DNA from: Kappaphycus alvarezii
Lineage: Eukaryota > Rhodophyta > Florideophyceae > Gigartinales > Solieriaceae
Direction: 5' to 3'
Length of the DNA stretch: 64,000 bases
Assembly: GCA_002205965.3 (NCBI GenBank)
Contig: NADL03000051.1
Span: 470,444-534,443, forward strand
This document shows, piece by piece, positions 43,734 to 54,479 of this stretch. Each line of letters starts with the position of its first letter. Position 1 is the first letter of the stretch. Made by a program: the position numbers and the translations under genes. Under the pieces are notes generated by a model. It worked only from the letters and a program-made list of their open reading frames with translations. It was not told where the DNA came from and did no database searches.

Positions 43734-44208
43734 GGAGGTGAGGGTGGTCGTTGAGTTGAAGGCATCACTGGATGAAGAGCAAAACTCGGACTACGCACGC
43801 ACACTGCAGCTCGCCGCGTGCAACGTTACGTACGGCGTATTGGGGGCTAAAGGTGCATAGTAAGATTATGCTGGTAACCCGTCAAGAGGCAGATGGCAGG
43901 TTGATGCAATACGTGAACGTGTTGACGGGGAACTTTAACCCGAAAACAGCCAAATTTTATACGGACTTGTCTCTGTTCTCTTAAAGAAAGGAGATCTGCT
44001 GCGATGTGTGGGACTTGTTCAACTCGCTGACGGGTTACTCATGGAAGCCGGAGTTCAGTACCCTCCTCGTCTCACCTGTGAACATGCTCAGCCGCTTCGT
44101 AGAGCTTATCCGGGCAGAAGCTGCCAATGCCAGAGCTGGAAAGCCGGCGCGGATTGCTGCTCAGATGAATGGTCTGACAGACAAGCAAATCACGAAGGAG
44201 CTGTATGA
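43734..44208 (+). pseudogene. PPK1: Polyphosphate kinase 1 fragment between two retrotransposons
   Basis: It reads [20 protein letters not shown] in frame, then breaks where tattgggggcta replaces ttatggggcta. It continues in other frames through [20 protein letters not shown], the region of the phosphorylated His, [19 protein letters not shown] with a stop (ctcttaaag versus ctcttgcag in the copy at 63400), LTGYSWKPEFSTLLVSPVNM, and NGLTDKQITKELYD. Everything upstream is replaced by the Gypsy LTR. At 44208 the Copia element starts; coding resumes at 49751. The copy at 63150-63620 gives the uninterrupted order. Confidence 0.92.
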
Positions 44209-44761
44209 TGTGAAAATTGACCAAATATTTTAATCTCTATCCCGGTGTCCTACATTGATGCTGAATTGTGGAGCAATATTTTTATTGAGGCCCATAATTT
44301 ATATTTATTATGAATCATCAAGGAATAATTTTATCTATTTTACACTGGCACTATTTTATGCTGAATTCAGTGTGAAATAATTTTTATGTCCTACAGTTGG
44401 GTTTTTATATTATACAGGCTATAATTACTACATTTATGCTACCAACAAATTATTATCTGGATGATTGCTTACCTGGAAAATACTGCAATAATTATTGCTG
44501 AGCCTAAATTATGTCTACCAAAATTATTGAACGGCTCACCTGATTTTTGTAGCAGGTTCACCTGGCGTAGAGTATAAGTAGTCTAGGTTGTTAGAAATAT
44601 TTTTACATCCTCGGGCTATCGAAATATCCCCCTCGATCAGATATTATTAGATTTGTTTTTCTATTCATTATTCATTCTAAGTCCAATTGTGGCATTTATT
44701 TATTTATTCAAGTTGGAACTATTTATTATTATTTGGATCTACCTTTCCCAATTATTTTGCA
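44209..44761 (+). repeat. 5' LTR of the second Copia element
   Basis: 553 bp, TG...CA, matching 49197-49750. It is strongly AT-rich, with tattattt runs near its 3' end. Confidence 0.95.
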
Positions 44762-44774
44762 GTTATGGGCCCAG
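44762..44774 (+). promoter_or_regulatory. Copia primer-binding site of half-tRNA-iMet type
   Basis: GTTATGGGCCCAG directly follows the LTR. It is the same anticodon-loop complement seen in the first Copia element at 4033, although the two elements are otherwise very different. Confidence 0.85.
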
Positions 44775-44814
44775 ATCGCCCCGAAATTCCTTCAAGGCCG
44801 AAATTTTCATGGGA

Positions 44815-46258
44815 TCTTCGCACGGCTCCTTGACGGATGGTAAAGGACCTCAAGAAAAATATTTTGATGTTGTTCAAAAATGGAAATCTGTTCATGATTT
44901 ACTACCAGCATCAAATTCTAATTAGGTTCCTAAGGTAGTACAAGGTCTTGTCTTACAATCACAATTACTTAGACGAGCTCTTGATATTTGTAAGAAAATT
45001 CCAGACACAGAAATTCAGTCTGAAAATGGTGCATTAGCGATTGCTAACGCTATTCATAAGGTGGATCATCTATATCAGATACATTTCAAAAATTCTTATA
45101 TCTATTGCACACTACTCGTGGTGATAGTGAGTCTTTCAAAAATTTTGAATCACGGTTTGATGCTCAAATTGCCCGATTTCATTCATCTACTGGTACTTCG
45201 AAATTACCTGAAGCACTGGTATCATTTTTGCTCCTGGCTAATTCCAAAATTGATTCAAACCAGCGAGCATCTATTTTGGCTGCTGCTTCTCCGAAGCATG
45301 AAGAAGCCGATTTGGAAAAAGGAAAAATCCTAGAATTAATCAAATATTCAGAAATATCATCTATTATTCGTGCATGTGATAAACCAAAAAATACAAATCA
45401 AATATATGGAAATATTCAAAAATATATCTCTTCAAATCAATCAAATATTTCATACGGAGAAAAGAAAAATTTCAAGAAAAAATAAATAAGCAAAGATTAT
45501 CTCCTGAAGACTTTGCTGCGCTCAAGGCAAAATCAACTTGTGACCGATGTGGAGAAATTGGCCATTGGGCCTATGAAAAAGATAAATGCAAGAGTGCTAA
45601 AAATTATCATAAAGGTTCATCATCTAGAATGGGAAATGCAGAAAATATCAAAGACAAAAATGATTCTGGTTCCGTAACATTTCATATGGTAAAAACGGTG
45701 CTTGATTCTCCGTCAAATACGTTATACCCAGGTCCGTTACTTGATGATGGAGCACCGTATAGTGGAATGGGTATTGTTGAATTACGAGAACTTTCGAAAT
45801 TTATTTTACCGAAATGGAATGGAATTCTTAATGAACTTCCTGAATGTATCAAGGACACGCCCTTCTGGCAATACGGAAATGGCGACCACTCAAGCGAAAA
45901 AAAGAAAAATGATCGGTTCAATATTTTTTCAGCTATTTCAGACAATGAAAATCAGGTTAAAATAAGGCATCTAATAATCAGTGGATCATCTCAATGGGTT
46001 CTTGGAAGAAATATCACAAGAAAATCAAATATTATTCATATAACGGACAATCGCATCGAGTTCGAGTCCGCAAATAATTCAATCGATTCTATAACATTGG
46101 TGGATCATGGTCATCATTGTTATGTACCTGGAAATATATTTATACAATCATCCGAACCTATTGAAAACTCATTTCTATCAGCAATTTGTTCTAACAATAT
46201 CAATACATCAAAAAATATATCTTGGGCTGAAAAGAAGAAAATAATTAATAAAGGTTAA
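44815..46258 (+). pseudogene. Gag and protease of the second Copia element
   Basis: Gag runs in pieces: EKYFDVVQKWKSVHDLL, a stop at 44923, QGLVLQSQLLRRALDICKKI, a frameshift near 45080, then SKLPEALVSFLLLANSKIDS. A Cys/His knuckle with unusual spacing (CDRCGEIGHWAYEKDKC, seven residues before the last Cys instead of four) reads near 45540. The protease-like site PLLDDGAPYSGMG lies near 45735; it has D-D-G-A where most retropepsins have D-S/T-G-A. LIISGSSQWVLGRNI follows. Confidence 0.8.
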
Positions 46259-46975
46259 CAAACATGTATGTGGTCACTCAAATTATGATGATATAAAACT
46301 ATGTTACAAAGAATTTATAAGGGACGATGAATGCAAAAAGTGTTTATCAAGAATAATTGACTCCTGCAAATTTTGTGATGTCACGAAAAAACCATCTCAT
46401 CCTCGTGCAGTATCTTTAAGCTCTATATCTCGCGGATTTAATGAATTGGTTTGTGTGGATCATTTTTTGTGGAAATTTGGATATTTTTCACATTATGGAC
46501 TCAGTTACCAGGTATTCAACTGGTTCAATAGTGCCCTCTTAAGGATGGAAAATTGCGTTGATTGTATTGAGACTCTCTGGTTAACACCATTTGGGACCCC
46601 TAACTATTTAATGGGAGATCAGGCGTTTGACAATGATAATTTTAGAAGCTATCTTGAGGAAAGAGGAATTTCGTTTTGTCCTATTGGTTCCCGCCGCCAT
46701 AACAAAAATTATATTGAGTCAAAACATAAAATATTGAGAGACATTTATATCCGTTTAAAAATATCCGATTCTTCTCAAGTTAATACGGTTCGTATTGCTC
46801 GAATGTTTCAAATATGAATGATTTTATATGGAAATGATGTTGTTTCTTCATACGAGCTTGCCACTGGTCACACTCGACCCATCGATAATTCTGGTCCTCG
46901 AAGTCTACCAAATGATTTAAGAGAAGCTCATAATGAGCTAATAGCCAAGAGGAAATTAAATCTTATTCTAAAATA
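46258..46975 (+). pseudogene. Integrase of the second Copia element
   Basis: A His/Cys-rich N-terminal stretch (CKKCLSRIIDSCKFCDVTKK) precedes the core: LVCVDHFLWKF (first Asp), YLMGDQAFDNDNFRSYLEER (second Asp) and NKNYIESKHKILRDIYIRL (Glu). The part after 46816 needs a frame change. The residues around the acidic triad are far from those of the first Copia element. Confidence 0.82.
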
Positions 46976-47499
46976 AAAGTCTGTGACCGATATCCCAATC
47001 AATATTGGCGATATTGTGGAAATTTTTATTCATTTACCAAATCAGAAAAGAGGATCTTGGTCATCGCCCAAACCAGTATTGAAATTCGACAAAAATTATC
47101 TTATCGTCACAGTACCTGGATCCAATGGAAAATTTATACATGCTGCAATTGAAGATGTCCGACATTCCGTTCATCTAATGAACTAGCATACCAAATTCAA
47201 AAGGCAAATGATTTATTGAATCAGTCTATTGAATATTCTGTGGAAGATATTTCTGATGAAACAAATATTACCGAAGTGAAGAATGTGGGCGAAACAATTT
47301 TGACGATCATTCTGATGATGGTTTTTAACCCAAATATGAATACTGATGTCGAAAAATATAATGAATCAGAAATTGATGGAAATTTATCAGAATCTAAAAA
47401 CATTATCTCGAACATGTTCCGATTGAATCTGAACTTAGTTCCCTGCACCCTGAAAATTTAATTCATATCCCTATTGATGAAAACGATGGAATTGATGCG

Positions 47500-48345
47500 C
47501 ATGAAATTGAGTTGTTACCTGGAACGGAATTGAAATCATCTGAACAAAAAGATCTGAGTTTTTATCATAAAAGGTTTGGATCTAAAGAATTTTTACTTCA
47601 TCAAGCATCTGGACTTCCATCTCATATTATTTCAAATGCGTACAATACGGAAGAAAATAATTTTCTCACTACGTGTTCAAAAATTCATGTTTCAAAAATT
47701 CCTCCCGACTCGAATGTAATATCCAGTCACGTTTTATACAAAATAAAAATTTTGGATGATGGAAAATATTATTGCAAGGCTCGAATTGCTCCGCATGGAA
47801 ATGAGGATAAGGAGAAAAATAATTTGAGAACTGATTCGGAATCTTGTTCTCCGATGGCAATTAGAATTCTCTTATCAATTGCTACAATTTTTAAATGGAA
47901 TTTATCAAAGGTTGATGTGAAGTCTGCATTTTTACAATCTGGATCAGCATTACGAGATGTTTATGTGAGACCTCCTCGGGAATGCTCCGAAAAATCCTTC
48001 TATTGGTTATTACTGTCTGCTTCATATGGGTTAGTCAACGCGAATGCAAAATGGCAAATACACTCTGATAATACTTTCTTTGACCTCGGATTGAAATCAG
48101 TCGTTTATATACCCCAATTATTTTTCATGAGTTTAAAAGGATCCTTAATTCTGCTTGTTGTTAAATTGGTCGATGATATACTTATTACTGGACAAAAAAA
48201 ATTAAGAAGCAATTTATCCAAGATCTTGGGAAAGTATATAAGCTTGGTACAATCGTACATAGTCCTGGATCTTTTTATTTCAATGGAGTTAAAATCATGC
48301 AGTTTGATGACTATAAAATTAATGTCTCAGCTGATGATAAGCTAA
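47500..48345 (+). pseudogene. Reverse transcriptase of the second Copia element
   Basis: One frame of 277 residues (47512-48345). It shows SHVLYKIKILDDGKYYCKAR, then KVDVKSAFLQSGSALRDVYV, SASYGLVNANAKWQIHSDN and the catalytic VKLVDDILITGQ. The usual Copia box is YVDDIL; here the first residue is Leu. LYGLKQ of ordinary Copia is replaced by SYGLVNA. After 48230 the frame shifts into the next ORF. Confidence 0.88.
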
Positions 48346-49166
48346 ATGGACTGGAACCCCATTCAATATCAAGAAATCGTCGAAAACAACCTGATGAAGA
48401 AATGAACTCATTTGAAAACTTTGCTTTTAATTCGTTAAACGGATCAATTGTCTATTTGGGTATGGTTGCATCTCCAGTGTCTGCCTTTACAGCAAGTTAT
48501 TTACAACAGAAAAGGTCAAATCCGTTGGTTCGTGATTTATCTATCCAATCTTCTATGCTTCGGAATTTAAAATCTTTTGGTTCTACAAGCACGTATCGGC
48601 GCCCGGAAGTTTCTGGAAATTTCAATTTATCAGTTGTTGTTTTTTCTGATGCAGGAAAACCAGCCGGATCGACAAATGCTCAACTTGGATGTATTGGTGG
48701 GTTGCTAATTGGCTCCTTAAATTGTAATTCAATATTTCATACAATTTATTGGCATTCACATCTATCTCGGCGTCCTGTTAAATCTATTGCATCTGGTGAA
48801 ATATTGGCTGCTGGTGAAGCTATCGAGGAAGGAAAAATTATTGCAGCAGCATACAGTACACTTCTAAATATCAATATTCCTCTTCATGTTGCTGTTGATT
48901 CAAAAGATCTATTCAGCTCTCTATCTACTTGTCGTGTGCCTGAAGATAAATCTATTAGAGCGGATGTTCAATTAATTCGATATAATTTCGAAACGAACAA
49001 AATCAAGAAAATGCTATGGATACCTGGTTCAATTAATCCTTCCGACCCGCTCACAAAAAAGGACAGTCCTGTATCTGACATGCTCAAGCTCCTTTTATTT
49101 GATGGATCTATACCTATGGATATGAGTAATATTTTATCTCGGGATTCATCTCAGTCAACAGGATAA
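48297..49166 (+). pseudogene. Connection and RNase H of the second Copia element
   Basis: 289 residues ending at 49166, 30 bases before the 3' LTR. It has VYLGMVASPVSAFTASYLQQ where ordinary Copia reads LMYLAVTTRPDI, then VVFSDAGKPAG (first Asp), SIASGEILAAGEAIEEGK (Glu), VAVDSKDLFSSLST (Asp) and LWIPGSINPSDPLTKKDS at the end. The RNase H acidic residues are present. It overlaps the RT frame by about 50 bases. Confidence 0.85.
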
Positions 49167-49183
49167 ATTTAATTCAATATTTC

Positions 49184-49196
49184 AAAGGGATAGTAG
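49184..49196 (+). promoter_or_regulatory. Polypurine tract of the second Copia element
   Basis: aaagggatagtag lies directly before the 3' LTR. Confidence 0.65.
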
Positions 49197-49750
49197 TGTG
49201 AAAATTGACCAAATATTTTAATCTCTATCCCGGTGTCCTACATTGATGCTGAATTGTGGAGCAATATTTTTATTGAGGCCCACAATTTATATTTATTATG
49301 AATCATCAAGGAATAATTTTATCTATTTTACACTGGCACTATTTTATGCTGAATTCAGTGTGAAATAATTTTTATGTCCTACAGTTGGGTTTTTATATTA
49401 TACAGGCTATAATTACTACATTTATGCTACCAACAAATTATTATCTGGATGATTGCTTACCTGGAAAATACTGCAATAATTATTGCTGAGCCTAAATTAT
49501 GTCTACCAAAATTATTGAACGGCTCACCTGATTTTTGTAGCAGGTTCACCCTGGCGTAGAGTATAAGTAGTCTAGGTTGTTAGAAATATTTTTACATCCT
49601 CGGGCTATCGAAATATCCCCCTCGATCAGATATTATTAAATTTGGTTTTCTATTCATTATTCATTCTAAGTCCGATTGTGGCATTTATTTATTTATTCAA
49701 GTTGGAACTATTTATTATTATTTGGATCTACCTATCCCAATTATTTTGCA
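49197..49750 (+). repeat. 3' LTR of the second Copia element
   Basis: 554 bp, nearly identical to 44209-44761. It is followed at once by the target duplication tatga and PPK1 coding sequence. Confidence 0.95.
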
Positions 49751-50920
49751 TATGACGCATCAAAGGCGGGGGTTCGTATCGACTTGATCATTCGTGGTCC
49801 TTGCCGGATAAGGCCCGGGATCAAGGGGATGAGCGACAACATCCGGGTGTATTCGTGGGTAGGTCAAATACTGCAGCACCAGCGCATTTACTATTTCCAT
49901 GCCGGGGGTGCGGGCAAGTACTTGATCGGCAGCGCAGATTGGAGGGCGCGGAACCTCACGGCTCGAGTAGAGGTTGTGGTGCCGATTGAGGATCGCAAGA
50001 TTCGCAAGCGGCTGGCCAAAGCGTTTGACTTGATCAACGACGGAAACTGGGTTTGGCGAATGGCCCCTGACGGACGGTACTACAAGGGGGTTCCATCTCA
50101 GTCGCCCCCGGTGTCAGCGAGCATTGCGCCAAGTGGGGCGCAAAGCGCGGCAAGTCTGAAAGCTGCGCACAAAGAGCGCGAGAACAGACGCAAGGTGAAG
50201 ATAGGCCGGCAACGCCGATCGAGCCCGCATCAGGCATTGCTAAATGTGATGTTAAGGAACCAGCAAGACCAGACTGATTCATCAACAAGCGGAGAGTTGA
50301 ATTCGTTGGCAAACGCAATTTCTGCAGACTCAATTGATGAGGGTGCGATGGCTGGGAAAAGAAACAAGCCAAAATTCCAGGTTGATGTGAAGGGACACAA
50401 AAGATTGGTGGACAAGGTGGCGGTAGGTGCTGTCCCTATTCGTCTTGTCGAAGACGAGGATGGACAAATGGTGGAGGTGTTGATGGTTGCTCGAGGGGAT
50501 AGCGACCAGTGGGCGGTACCCCAGGGGAGTAAGAACGGAGGAGAGAGCGGACAATCGGCGACTGTGCGGATTGCGCGAGAAAAGGCTGGGGTGGTTGGAT
50601 GTGAAGAGATCGCAAACTTGGGGTGGATCGTGGTGACAAAGAAGTCGAAGCAAGTGGCTGTGCAAATGACCGTGCTTCTGGCAAAGGATGTAGGCACGTT
50701 TGCTGGCGCTCGGCGGAATCGCCGACGCAAATGGGTGGGGATTCTGGATGCCATGAAGCGGTTGAAAGATGAAAAGCATGCGTTTTCCTTACATGCTTTG
50801 GAACGGGCAGCGGATGTGTGTCGGTACTTGTTTGGGGCATGTGCTCTAAGAAGTGCAATTATGACGACGCCCGTGACTGGCACCTCGGAAACGCCCTCTC
50901 CGGAAAGGGGCGAAGGTTAG
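49751..50920 (+). pseudogene. PPK1: PPK1 C-terminal domains fused to a Nudix domain
   Basis: In frame from tatgacgca: SKAGVRIDLIIRGPCRIRPG, SDNIRVYSWVGQILQHQRIY with the second catalytic-site His, and KYLIGSADWRARNLTARVEV, the PPK1 C-terminal phospholipase-D-like half. A linker of about 110 residues follows, basic then Ser-rich. A Nudix domain starts near 50395 (GHKRLVDKVAVGAVPIRLVE, EVLMVARGDSDQWAVPQGSK). Its Nudix box G-x5-E-x7-RIAREKAGV lacks the first Glu of the REUXEEXGU core and has Lys for the second Glu of the pair. The stop is at 50918-50920. PPK1 makes polyphosphate from ATP; related Nudix enzymes cut inositol pyrophosphates and polyphosphate. This half is open but cut off from its 5' part by the Copia insertion. 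Confidence 0.88.
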
Positions 50921-51142
50921 AAGCAAGATATGCGCCCCTAGAGGAAGAAACGCCGGTGATGGGGAGATTGCATGAAAGTGGGATCCGCAATCCGACGAAC
51001 GTCAGTGCTAAGGGTACACTAAGGGAGCCTAGGTAGTGCCACTGTGCCTGTGGCTATAGTTTATATCAGGATCGCCACAGCTTCGGGACAGGGAACATGT
51101 GCTCTTGCACTCTTGACAACATTGTAATTAAATCGGGGGAAC

Positions 51143-51345
51143 GTTTGGGTGTTTTACTGTTGGAAGATATTTCCGACCTATCCCATGGTTTTCCAGACAA
51201 CCGCAATCGACTCAAAAAGGGTATACCTACAGCGTAATGGGGAAGGAACTACGCTTCCTAAAATGCTACCTTCAGGCCAGCCATCAAGCAGGCCGCATTG
51301 GACATGACGGCTGCTGCAGCGTGCCTTTGCATCAAAACCCCCCGA
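51143..51345 (-). mobile_element. Long copy of the ultrashort-insertion family (subfamily A)
   Basis: It starts at its fixed end gaacgtttgggtgttttact, runs through ccatggttttccagacaacc and gggtatacc, then gtaatggggaaggaactacg and the box cattggacatgacggctgct. The plus strand can be read QAALDMTAAAACLCIKTPRT, and a matching reading (HAALDMTAAAACLWVSTALT) is at about 22075-22130. Confidence 0.7.
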
Positions 51346-52254
51346 ACCTTTCCGTACGTGTCCAGTGCCAGTGTAATTAAATCTGACTGGAATAGATGCA
51401 AGGCTTCAAATTCAAGTCCACTCACAAAAACATGATAGTGAGAGTCAGTACAGTATGATGTTGCGCATTAAGAGACGGAGCACTCAAATTACTCTTGGGG
51501 CCAGTCCTTTACCCGGAAAATTCTGGGTGTCTTTACTGCTGCAAGGTATATTCGATGTATCCTACAGTAAAGTTTCCCAGACAGCCACAATTAGTCCCTT
51601 AACGTGTACAGCGATTCTGATACTTTGGATGGGGACGAAGCGTTTAAGAAAAGCGCCTGTGGTATCCGCCCTATGAATTTGAGCATCATGGTTAGGGGTT
51701 TCCTGGGATTGTGGAGCAGGACGGAGGGTGGCTGAAAAGGCGACGGAGCAGCAGGAACGATCTAAGGAGTAACTCAAGTGCTCCCTATGCGCTCAGCTCG
51801 ACGCACACAGTTGTTCAAGTGCGGCGAACGAATACTGATCCGGCGCCAGTATCTCCGACATCTGCTTCTCAGATGTTTCATCCAATCTTCATTGACTGCG
51901 GTTTCAGAACGTCATCGAGTCCTCCTCGTTCTTAGCTCTCTGGTGCAGCAACGGACGGCGGTTGCTATTAGTCGCCCAAGTTGCATCGCGATGTTTCTTG
52001 ATATTGTGTTCATCACAGGTTTTCAAATAGTCAAGTAAAGTCTCTCTTCTCTCTCTCTCTTGACTGCTGTGACCTTGCTATTTACCCGTTGGCATCGGCA
52101 ACGATAGGGGCAACCAGTCACCCATCACCACTTTGAGTACACAACGGCTGCCTCAAAATCTCTTTTAGCCATAAGTCTTCCGAGCTCTCAGGGTAAACAC
52201 CCCCACTTTCCCCTCTTTAAATACAGTAGTACAGTATTCGTACAGAAAGCAAGC

Positions 52255-52445
52255 ACGCCACAGCAGCCGTCATGTCCAATGCGGCCTGCTTGATGGCCGA
52301 CCTGAAGGTAGCATATTAGGGAGCGTAGTTCCTTCCCCATTACTGTGCCGGTATACCCTTTTTGAGTTGATTGTGGTTGTCTGGAAAACCATGGGGATGG
52401 ATCGGATATATCTTCCAACAGTGAAACACCCAAACCTTTTCCTTC
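52255..52445 (+). mobile_element. Long copy of the ultrashort-insertion family (subfamily A), inverted
   Basis: Reverse-orientation relative of 51143-51345: gtcatgtccaatgcggcctg, then ttccttccccattactgtgc, ggtataccctttttgagttg and the fixed end caaaccttttcc. Target duplication not clear. Confidence 0.7.
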
Positions 52446-52494
52446 AAGCAAGTACACGCCTTCCGTTTAACGATTGTTTGACATTACCTCGAGT

Positions 52495-53240
52495 TTGGTG
52501 ATAGGGTAAAAATGGCGTCATCAGGAAAAGGGAACTGCCAACTACCCGAGATGAGAATTTTTGCGGTAGACTAAATTGCTACGGTAGACATTAACGGGCA
52601 ACGGCGATAGGTGGTAGTGAAAGAATGTTTCTCGCTGTAGTGGTCAATTTTAAAGGAACAGGCTCTACCACTTCGCTTAAAGGCTACAGAGCTGATCGAG
52701 GGTTTTTTTTCGTACTTGACTCCCAACTCGCTTGCCCTCTCCCAGAGGAATCAGTTTATCCAACTTATTTTGACTTGTCAGCTATCCTTAAAGTCACAAA
52801 GAAACAAACCAAATTCCGCAAAATGCGTTCAAGTGAAATTTGTAGACGGTAATAACAGGAGGGAAGATGTAATCATGCTGAATATCTAGGAGTCCCCGTA
52901 ACTGCTCCATGCCACCGAGTTAGAACTACATTGAGACTTATGTAGTGTCTGACAATTGAGCGTGGTATCTTCGGATACCCTTTCCTCTACTGTCATCAAT
53001 TATTTTGAGCTCATCAAAAAAAGAATCGTGCCATGAATTTGCGACACTGAAATAACCAAAAAATAAGAGAAGCTCATATATAGTACCTAAGTGACGTGCC
53101 CTTTCTGAGGAATGGTATACGGCCTCTACAAATTCTGGACCAGCCATCGGCAAACCTTCCGCTCTAAATCGAAAAAATAGCAATAATAATAAACTATGAT
53201 CATGTCCAGAGATGTTTCCCTGATCGTCTCCCGCCAGCTC
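52495..53240 (-). mobile_element. Relic of a related Gypsy element: LTR fragment and tail domain
   Basis: 52495-52860 follows the LTR family loosely (ggctctaccactt, gactcccaactcgcttgccc, cttaaagtcacaaagaaaca). 53183-52938 on the minus strand reads GLPMAGPEFVEAVYHSSERA, matching RFTEAGPEFVEVIYHYSIGR in the tail of the element at 36431. The tail beside the 3' LTR is the same arrangement as in the full element. Confidence 0.65.
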
Positions 53241-53258
53241 TGAAAATCCTGTAGTTAT

Positions 53259-53530
53259 GGTGGAATGATTGGAAAATTATGGGTGAATATGATAAGGGGG
53301 CTTCGACGTGGCTGTGATCCACAACTGGAAGCAAGTCACGCTGTCACGTCTGCATCTCGGTTGCATTTGCATCCGCCGGACTGTAAGCCACTCAAGATAT
53401 GGCCACGTTGGCAGCTTACCGTTGCGCAAGGACTTGATGTGCGATCACAACCCGTCGAGCAGGTCTATATAACCGACAACTTGGAAACCTTTGGCACAAC
53501 TTCTGGTCCCTCAAGTCGTCGCTTGTTCTC
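53259..53530 (+). repeat. 272-bp direct repeat, left copy
   Basis: Identical to 55046-55317 except one base (cgagcagg versus cgagaagg). It ends at cgcttgttctc, where the two sequences diverge. Confidence 0.97.
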
Positions 53531-53606
53531 ATCCCTGGAACCAGCTCCGAACAACCGAATCACGTCAGGCCGACCTTCACAACACAACACAACATTCTCC
53601 CACGCA

Positions 53607-54476
53607 ATGTCGCATGCCGAATCTTCCTCTTCTGCACAATCCGACGCTTCCAGGCTCGTTACACTGGAAAACAAAGTTGCCGGTATCGAAGGCAAGCTTT
53701 CTGAAATTTTCAATCTCCTTACGCCTGGATCTGGATCTGGTGCCCCCGCCGCTGCCGCCGCTTCCGCCGCTGCTGCCGCCGGGCCGTCTGGTGCCGCAGA
53801 GCCTACGTCCAATCTTCCGGACAGGCCCTCAGCCGCCGCTGAGGCCTTCAAAGTGGGACAGCTCCAGTTTACACTGCCGTTACCTACCGCTGAACACTTC
53901 GGCGAAGCCTTCGCCGCCCGACGAGCTTACGCCGCCACCGGCAAGCTCAACAAGTTCGAGAAGCCTTCGACTGTCGCGCCGTTTCCCGCAAATCGGTTCA
54001 TACCGGAACCGGAGGGACTTTTCGGAAGGATCAAGTCTGCCGATCAGAGGGACGGGTGGGAAGCCGAGGTCCTTTGGAATATCGGGAACAACTGCGAGAA
54101 CGCCCTCGCCTGTGCCCATCAAGTTACGGAAGCCCTGGTTGCTAAAGACATCGACGCTGCTACTGAAGCCTTCTCCGTGCTGCATCATTTCCTTTCGGCT
54201 TCTTACAATCGTGTCCTCGAACGTGTCGACTTCTTCGCCGAATCCCTCGAATCTGGAAAATCTGAAGCGATCCTGCTTCAGAAGTATTTGCGCGAGGACG
54301 ACTTCCCGTATTCGTCCGAGCTCTACCGCTCAACGAAGCAAAAATTTGCCGAGCTCCGCTCCCAAGCCTACGCCAAGGAATTCAATAAGCAGCAAGCTGC
54401 TTCTGGGAATCGTCGTCAAAACAACCGAGGAGCCCAAAGGAACCCAGCCGCCGCTGACAAGCCGAACCGCAAGTAA
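53607..54476 (+). CDS. Gag-like protein of the tyrosine-recombinase element
   Basis: 290 residues from the ATG at 53607; the frame is open upstream through the direct repeat, so a longer form is possible. The N-terminus is Ser-rich, then a short coiled coil (LVTLENKVAGIEGKLSEIFN), a Gly/Ala-rich linker, and a helical domain (FGRIKSADQRDGWEAEVLWN; VLHHFLSASYNRVLERVDFF). The end is basic and Asn/Arg/Gln-rich (GNRRQNNRGAQRN), fit for nucleic-acid binding. There is no zinc knuckle. The layout resembles gag proteins of DIRS-like elements. The GC content is clearly above that of the flanks. Confidence 0.65.
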   Translation: MSHAESSSSAQSDASRLVTLENKVAGIEGKLSEIFNLLTPGSGSGAPAAAAASAAAAAGPSGAAEPTSNLPDRPSAAAEAFKVGQLQFTLPLPTAEHFGEAFAARRAYAATGKLNKFEKPSTVAPFPANRFIPEPEGLFGRIKSADQRDGWEAEVLWNIGNNCENALACAHQVTEALVAKDIDAATEAFSVLHHFLSASYNRVLERVDFFAESLESGKSEAILLQKYLREDDFPYSSELYRSTKQKFAELRSQAYAKEFNKQQAASGNRRQNNRGAQRNPAAADKPNRK

Positions 54477-54479
54477 AGT

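Larger units (their letters stand above)
44209..49750 (+). mobile_element. Young Copia retrotransposon inserted in PPK1
   Basis: 5542 bp with LTRs of 553 and 554 bp starting tgtgaaaattg and ending attttgca. The flanks tatga (44204-44208 and 49751-49755) are a 5-bp target duplication within the PPK1 codons for LYD. I count about five substitutions and one indel between the LTRs, so it is recent. Order: gag, protease, integrase, RT, RNase H. Several frameshifts are present in spite of the young LTRs. The sequences are unlike the first Copia element and may belong to a divergent, GalEa-like clade; that is a guess from memory. Confidence 0.95.
50921..52470. other. Repeat debris downstream of PPK1-Nudix
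   Basis: It contains two long copies of the ultrashort-insertion family (51143-51345 and 52255-52445, opposite orientations) and a fragment of the endonuclease-like domain near 51910-52037 (RVLLVLSSLVQQRTAVAI). ORFs at 51455-51676 and 51711-51935 show no motif I trust. Confidence 0.65.
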
